Shown: one piece after another, positions 59,494 through 64,000 of the stretch
How the letters are laid out: each line of letters opens with the position of its first letter
Numbering within the stretch: position 1 is the first letter of the stretch
NCBI GenBank assembly: GCA_965225915.1
Contig: OZ245326.1
Location: 2,046,001-2,110,000, forward strand
DNA length: 64,000 bases
From: JAAXHH01 sp965225915
GTDB taxonomy: Bacteria; JAAXHH01
Reading direction: 5' to 3'
Translations under genes and position numbers: made by a program
Notes under the pieces: model-generated
The model's input: the letters and a program-made list of their open reading frames with translations, nothing else
What the model was told of the DNA's origin: nothing
Database searches by the model: none

Positions 59494-62400
59494 TCAGTTG
59501 AAAAGAAACTCGGTCCACAGCCCGCCGCCTCGACGAATCCGCTTCTGCTGGGTAATGACGTTCAGCGTATTTGTCAGTTCGACCGTGAAGCCGCCGCGAA
59601 CGTACCTGCTGAAACGGTAATCCGTCGTGACTGAGAACCGGTTCTGGTTCTGTCCGTTGTTGGGTTGGAAACCACCGCTGTTGCGGGAAATCAGCATCCT
59701 GCTGGTATTCCGGGTGAATTGCAGCCGGGCGTTTATGTCCCCGCTCGTTCTCTTCCCGAAGATCCGGATCCCGGGCCTGAGCCTGTAGTCTATCGCGACC
59801 GAAAGCGACCTGTTTCGCTGTTTCTGGTCGGTCGCGTTCCGTCCGAACTGGGTCAATCCGTCTATCGTGGTGAAATTGCTTCGAACCACAAGTCCCGCGT
59901 TCAGATCGATAACGACGCCGATCAGCGGAGACAGGGTAGTCGTGGTCGTCCGGGTGATCCCGGCTTCATTGGGATCCGTGGTACCTGCAGCCGCGGTTTC
60001 CTGCGCGACCATAAGATCGGAAAGCTTGAGGTCGGTGGTCCGCCCCTTGCGTCTTGAAAACCCGCTGGCCACTTCGATCCGGCGGAATATCCGACCAAAG
60101 TCGCCCATGCTCCTGGGATTGGGATTCCAGCGCAGGGACATTTCGGGCCAGGTGGTGTTGTTCTGTTTCCGGTTCAGATTCGTGGACCGGTTATGGGCAG
60201 ATACCCAGGTGGGCCTGACAGACAGGGTAGCTCCCAGGAACCTGAGACCCGTGCCCAGGTTGAAGGACGACCGGTTCGATTCCGTTTCCTGGTTCCGTTG
60301 TATGCCGGTAACCCCGCCGCCGGATGTCAGGGTGTCGAAAGGGACCGAGATATCATCCGACAGCCCTACGCGCTCTCTGAATGAAGGCCGTGAAATCGCG
60401 TTGAAGAAACTCTGGTTGCGACTGATGGTGTAATTCAGGGTGATCGGCGTGAACATCCTGAAGACCGAGGCGAACCGCTCTGCCACGTTTCGGCGAAACC
60501 ATCCGGAATCATCCCCGTTCGATCTGCTGGACGATCCCCCGAAAACATTCGATACCATCCTGGCCATATTGACATTTGTGCGTATGCCCTGCTGGTTGCT
60601 GAACGCAATGGTTCGGGCCTCGGGCGAAGCGCCGGCAAGTTGCAACTGGGGATTCCGGTTTTCGGTGTAAGACGTGGTAAAGTTGTAGGATGGCCTGAAC
60701 CAGGCCGTGATTTCGGGACGGTAATCGATGCCCAGGTTTTGGCGGTAGCTGATTTCCGGACCGAATTCCAGTTTGGCCAACGCTACCGTGGAGTCGGATT
60801 TCATGTCGTTGGAAACTGAAAGGTTGTAGTTCATTCTCACGGATTTGAAAGGTTCCATGATCGCCCCGACATTTCGATTCAGATACCGGGTGAACCTTTC
60901 TCCACGGTCCGTACTGGCCGATTCGTCTTCACCGGTTTCTTCGACCTCGACAGCCTGGGTCTGCCTGTTGAGATAGATCCGCTTGTTGCGGTTGATTTCA
61001 GAAAACAGCTCCAATCGCACCGGGAGTGGGTTAAAGGTCAGGTTTGAAATGAATTCCGGTAGGCCCGTCCACTTGAGAAACGGCCACTGGATCTTTGAAC
61101 GCGGGGTCATATTGTAATGCAGACGTGCCCGGTAGGAACCCGATGTATCGATCCTCGAGACGGAGTGCCGGAAATTACTGTTCGACGTGAAATCCAGCCG
61201 GAAACGTTCCAGCGTCCAGGCGACGAAGGGATTCTTCGAAGCGATTCTCTTGGAGAAAGAAGCCGTAAACGAGTGGTCGGTGTTTTCCGTACGCTGTTCT
61301 TCACGTTTTTCCCTGTTCAGAAGTATGATATCGGAACCGACCTGCAGACGCGGCAGCCTCAGATCGTTCCTCCAGCGGAATCGCAAAGGTATGGACAAAC
61401 CCCAGTCATCCGGCAACATGCTCCCCAGGTTCAGCAGGGTGGACAGGTTCATCACCGTGGACCTGCTTCCCGATTCTTGCCCGCCTATCCTTCGGAAGTG
61501 ACTGCCCACGCTCCTGACGGTACCAAATAGGGAGAAGACGTCGGCAAGATCCGCGTCGATCTTTAAACGGCCGGCTAGGCCGCGGTCCCGCCTTACGTCA
61601 CCCGCCCTCAACTCGTCCAGCCAGAGCTCACCGCCCGCAAGCGTTTCGTCGTAGGGGTTGTAGATCCCGACCGTGATATGGCGTATCCGGGCCAGGGCGG
61701 GTGCTCCGAGCACCCTGTACTGCCTGTTCCCTTCCAGCTCGACTATTGCCAATGCGAGCCCTTCTCGCTGCGGACCCTCCTTGAATCGCACGGGGAGTTC
61801 TTTTCCGTCGCTCAGCGTGACAGTGTAGGTGGTGTCCGTCGCCGTCGCCGTCCTTCGGGCCATTTCCGTCTCGCTCTTTAGAATCGTCAAGTCGTCGAAG
61901 ACCACCCTGAGATGGTTCTCTTCGTTCCAACCTGGCAATACACGTGTCCGATACTCGTAATAGTCGAATTCTCCGCTTCCGAATCGAATGAAAAAATCGG
62001 GCGACCGGTCGACTTCAAAATCGTCCGATCCGTGTATGTACAGCCTCAGGGTGTTGTACAACGTGTAATCCTGGTCGGAAAACAACGTTCGGTAAGCCTG
62101 GGCGCTGTGATGCGGCTGCAGGTTGGTATAGGTGAAGATCAGCGATTGTTCTTTGTTCTGCAGACCGGTGACGCGATCGTACTCGACGATTGTGCCGGGG
62201 GGTGGCGTGTATTCACCGGGGTTGTCGTACGTATTCTTCACGGCGACATCGAAAGTCTCCCCGAAGGCGGATAAGGTGGAAGCCGATACCGGATTGCCGA
62301 TGGAATCGGTGATGGCTCCTTGAAAGTCTTCCTGCCACTGGTTGCCTACTATATTGATGGAAGCGATGCGCATTTTAGTGGGCTCATCCACCTTCGTGAT

Positions 62401-64000
62401 CCAGAGCCGGACCATTTCGATCCCGGCGAAACTCGGCATGCCCACCGCACCGTCGTATGCCCGGTTCACCGCCGGGGATCCGCCTGCATCTGCTTCGCCG
62501 CTCGCGCCGCCCGGTTGACCTCCGCTGTTCCCCGTAGGATTCCCGCCGGTTGGATCGGCCCCGAAGAGTTCGGTATCCAGCGGTATGCGGTACAAGCGCC
62601 AGCTGTTCGAGCTCCCCCAGTTGGTTCGCTCCTGGTCGCCTCCGGCCACGAGCACCGTGTCTTCGTGGTCCGGGCTCAGATTCACGACAAACTTGAAATA
62701 GTCATTCTGTCTTTCCAGGTATCCGGAGTTGTCGAGATCCTCGGTATCGGGCCGCCGGTTCTGGTCGGGATCGGCGGCATTTTCTTCCGGCCCGTTGATC
62801 CTGCTGTAGTCGATCTGGTCGACCGGCACGGTGCCCCCGATCGTGCCCTCGAAGGAGAAGTTGTCCCCATGCGGGTCGGGATTGTTCACCGGGTCGTAGC
62901 CGGTCTCGTCCTCGTCTCTCAGACCGTCCATGCCGATGTCTTCTTCCGGTTCGAGGAGATTGTTGCCGAATCCGTCGCTTTTGTCGTCTTCCGTGTCGAG
63001 CCTGCCGTCGTCGTTGATATCCTCGCTGATCATGCCGAGGTCGATATGCAGCTCACCCCGGTTTCCATTCACCCATACTTCGATGAACCTGCTGCGTGTC
63101 TGGTCCACGTTGCTCCCCGCCAGCGGATGCATCAAACCGGCCCACCGGTTCAGTGAGTCATCCGGATCGGTTTGCCGCCAGGGTGCGTTGAAGGTTGAAT
63201 CCGCGGGGATTCCGCCCCAGCGCAGGTCGGGCTCCATGGGATCGAATTCCATGATCAGCACGTGTTGCAGCTGGTCCCGTCCCGTTACCTCACGGGTGGG
63301 ATAGATCTGGCGGACATCGACCTGCTCCTGGGGATTGTACCAGATCATCCTACCCCGCTGGTCGTGCGTGTGCCGGTCGGGCGGACTGGCCGGCCGCCAA
63401 CCACTGCGGCGCACGCCCAGGTCGGTTTCCTCTTTGCTTCCTTCGAAATCGTCGATGAAACCGTCGCCCAGTATGTTCGGGTTCGGCACGCTCTGGGCGA
63501 GTTCGGCTTCGATGTTCAACGAGGACTCGGCATCCCCCAGGTCGGCCGGGGAAATGAAATCCATGAAGGAGGTCAGGAATTCAGGTTCGAAAGCCAGGCG
63601 GGTATCGATCCCCCACATCAGGTAGCGGCCGGTTTCGCGGCCGATCCGGGATTTCTGCTCCAGGGACTTGTCGGACCGGTAGAGCACCGTGCCCTTCACC
63701 CAGGACTGTTCGTTGAACTGGTATTCCCCCTGCAGTCCCAGCAGTGTGTTCGACACGGGTTTGAAGAACGGGGCGAACTGGTATTGGACAGTCACTTCCG
63801 CGTCCGGACTGAGGGCCTCTTCGTTCGTAAAGCGGATCTGGCCGACCTCGTACAGGATGATGTAGTCCGATCCCCGCTGCAACTGTTGGCCGTTCAACCG
63901 TACGATTTCGCTTCCTTCGATGATATTGGACCGGCCCAGCGAATACTGGGACAACTGGTTCCGGTATTCCACTTCCAGATAGTACTTGTGCAATGTACTG
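59494..64000 (-). CDS. sprA: SprA-like outer-membrane protein (type IX secretion translocon-like), 5' end outside window
   Basis: At least 1500 residues, open to the right edge, so its N-terminus is missing. It resembles SprA/Sov, the large T9SS outer-membrane channel of the FCB group: NNIIEGSEIVRLNGQQLQRG-like repeats, SLEQKSRIGRETGRYLMWG, GFIDDFEGSKEETDLGVRRS, and a long C-terminal barrel with many Arg-rich amphipathic strands (GLSIPLRFRWRNDLRLPRLQ). It ends with a typical aromatic C-terminal strand. Proteins needing this pore carry T9SS C-terminal signals, none recognised here. The organism is probably of the FCB superphylum. Confidence 0.8.
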   Translation of the reverse strand, partial: STLHKYYLEVEYRNQLSQYSLGRSNIIEGSEIVRLNGQQLQRGSDYIILYEVGQIRFTNEEALSPDAEVTVQYQFAPFFKPVSNTLLGLQGEYQFNEQSWVKGTVLYRSDKSLEQKSRIGRETGRYLMWGIDTRLAFEPEFLTSFMDFISPADLGDAESSLNIEAELAQSVPNPNILGDGFIDDFEGSKEETDLGVRRSGWRPASPPDRHTHDQRGRMIWYNPQEQVDVRQIYPTREVTGRDQLQHVLIMEFDPMEPDLRWGGIPADSTFNAPWRQTDPDDSLNRWAGLMHPLAGSNVDQTRSRFIEVWVNGNRGELHIDLGMISEDINDDGRLDTEDDKSDGFGNNLLEPEEDIGMDGLRDEDETGYDPVNNPDPHGDNFSFEGTIGGTVPVDQIDYSRINGPEENAADPDQNRRPDTEDLDNSGYLERQNDYFKFVVNLSPDHEDTVLVAGGDQERTNWGSSNSWRLYRIPLDTELFGADPTGGNPTGNSGGQPGGASGEADAGGSPAVNRAYDGAVGMPSFAGIEMVRLWITKVDEPTKMRIASINIVGNQWQEDFQGAITDSIGNPVSASTLSAFGETFDVAVKNTYDNPGEYTPPPGTIVEYDRVTGLQNKEQSLIFTYTNLQPHHSAQAYRTLFSDQDYTLYNTLRLYIHGSDDFEVDRSPDFFIRFGSGEFDYYEYRTRVLPGWNEENHLRVVFDDLTILKSETEMARRTATATDTTYTVTLSDGKELPVRFKEGPQREGLALAIVELEGNRQYRVLGAPALARIRHITVGIYNPYDETLAGGELWLDELRAGDVRRDRGLAGRLKIDADLADVFSLFGTVRSVGSHFRRIGGQESGSRSTVMNLSTLLNLGSMLPDDWGLSIPLRFRWRNDLRLPRLQVGSDIILLNREKREEQRTENTDHSFTASFSKRIASKNPFVAWTLERFRLDFTSNSNFRHSVSRIDTSGSYRARLHYNMTPRSKIQWPFLKWTGLPEFISNLTFNPLPVRLELFSEINRNKRIYLNRQTQAVEVEETGEDESASTDRGERFTRYLNRNVGAIMEPFKSVRMNYNLSVSNDMKSDSTVALAKLEFGPEISYRQNLGIDYRPEITAWFRPSYNFTTSYTENRNPQLQLAGASPEARTIAFSNQQGIRTNVNMARMVSNVFGGSSSRSNGDDSGWFRRNVAERFASVFRMFTPITLNYTISRNQSFFNAISRPSFRERVGLSDDISVPFDTLTSGGGVTGIQRNQETESNRSSFNLGTGLRFLGATLSVRPTWVSAHNRSTNLNRKQNNTTWPEMSLRWNPNPRSMGDFGRIFRRIEVASGFSRRKGRTTDLKLSDLMVAQETAAAGTTDPNEAGITRTTTTTLSPLIGVVIDLNAGLVVRSNFTTIDGLTQFGRNATDQKQRNRSLSVAIDYRLRPGIRIFGKRTSGDINARLQFTRNTSRMLISRNSGGFQPNNGQNQNRFSVTTDYRFSRYVRGGFTVELTNTLNVITQQKRIRRGGGLWTEFLFN

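Noticed and set aside
1..64000. CRISPR arrays, rRNA or tRNA genes
   Set aside because: No regularly spaced repeats and no tRNA-like T-loop/acceptor pattern were found by eye.

Overview
This 64 kb window is a bacterial chromosome segment. The backbone is GC-rich and densely packed with genes, and most genes start behind clear Shine-Dalgarno sequences. The gene mix includes three phytanoyl-CoA dioxygenase-type (PhyH) enzymes, three or more short-chain dehydrogenases, three Gfo/Idh/MocA oxidoreductases, a sulfatase-like hydrolase, PD40/CehA-like secreted proteins and a SprA-type outer-membrane protein. This suggests a Gram-negative member of the FCB superphylum or a related candidate phylum (Latescibacterota-like). 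That placement is inference from gene content; no rRNA or tRNA gene was seen.

Layout. 0-24 kb: the tail of a Gfo/Idh gene, an SDR, a Tat-exported aminotransferase-fold protein, a cold-shock gene with a long leader, a broken P1-peptidase gene carrying a second copy of the cold-shock leader, a PD40/CehA protein, PhyH, a Cache/Calx-beta/autotransporter-like protein, ahcY, a MATE exporter, dtd-maf-ydjM-like, Gfo/Idh plus SDR, kptA, a GH113-like protein, a K+ channel/RCK gene split by a frameshift, an aldehyde:ferredoxin oxidoreductase, and a second PhyH. 24.1-29.1 kb: an AT-richer accessory island. It holds a nucleoside-deoxyribosyltransferase/TIR-like protein, a frameshifted two-TM pentapeptide-repeat protein, a remnant of a type III DNA methyltransferase, and an Xre-ImmA/DUF4411(PIN) toxin-antitoxin-like pair. 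29.2-40.3 kb: a plus-strand metabolic run with a sulfatase-like hydrolase, SDR, sugar-phosphate isomerase-like protein, PGI/PMI, a giant acyl-CoA reductase/ligase-like/HAD fusion, an MDR dehydrogenase and an FHA-GAF-PP2C phosphatase. 40.3-49.7 kb: Gfo/Idh, SulP-STAS-cNMP transporter, a tandem cyclase, an AhpD-like protein with an in-frame UGA, an APC permease, and a third PhyH. 49.7-64 kb: a minus-strand housekeeping block (rfaE2, dprA, obg, icd, mdh, NYN protein, aspartate aminotransferase, coaD, rsmD, ComEA-like, sprA).

The strongest hidden signal is at 46.6-47.2 kb. Two apparently separate short frames form one AhpD-family protein whose peroxidatic cysteine codon is UGA. Immediately downstream lies a 12-bp hairpin with one bulged base and a G in the apical loop, as expected of a bacterial SECIS element. 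I read it as a selenoprotein (CxxU). Other candidates for new biology are the deoxyribosyltransferase-like/pentapeptide-repeat pair in the island, the three-domain acyl reductase fusion with a degenerate ligase motif, and the double-Cache autotransporter-like protein.

Several genes carry single-base indels (about 72, 3630, 20210, 26035 and 26251). Either the assembly has residual indel errors or these genes are decaying; reads are needed to decide.
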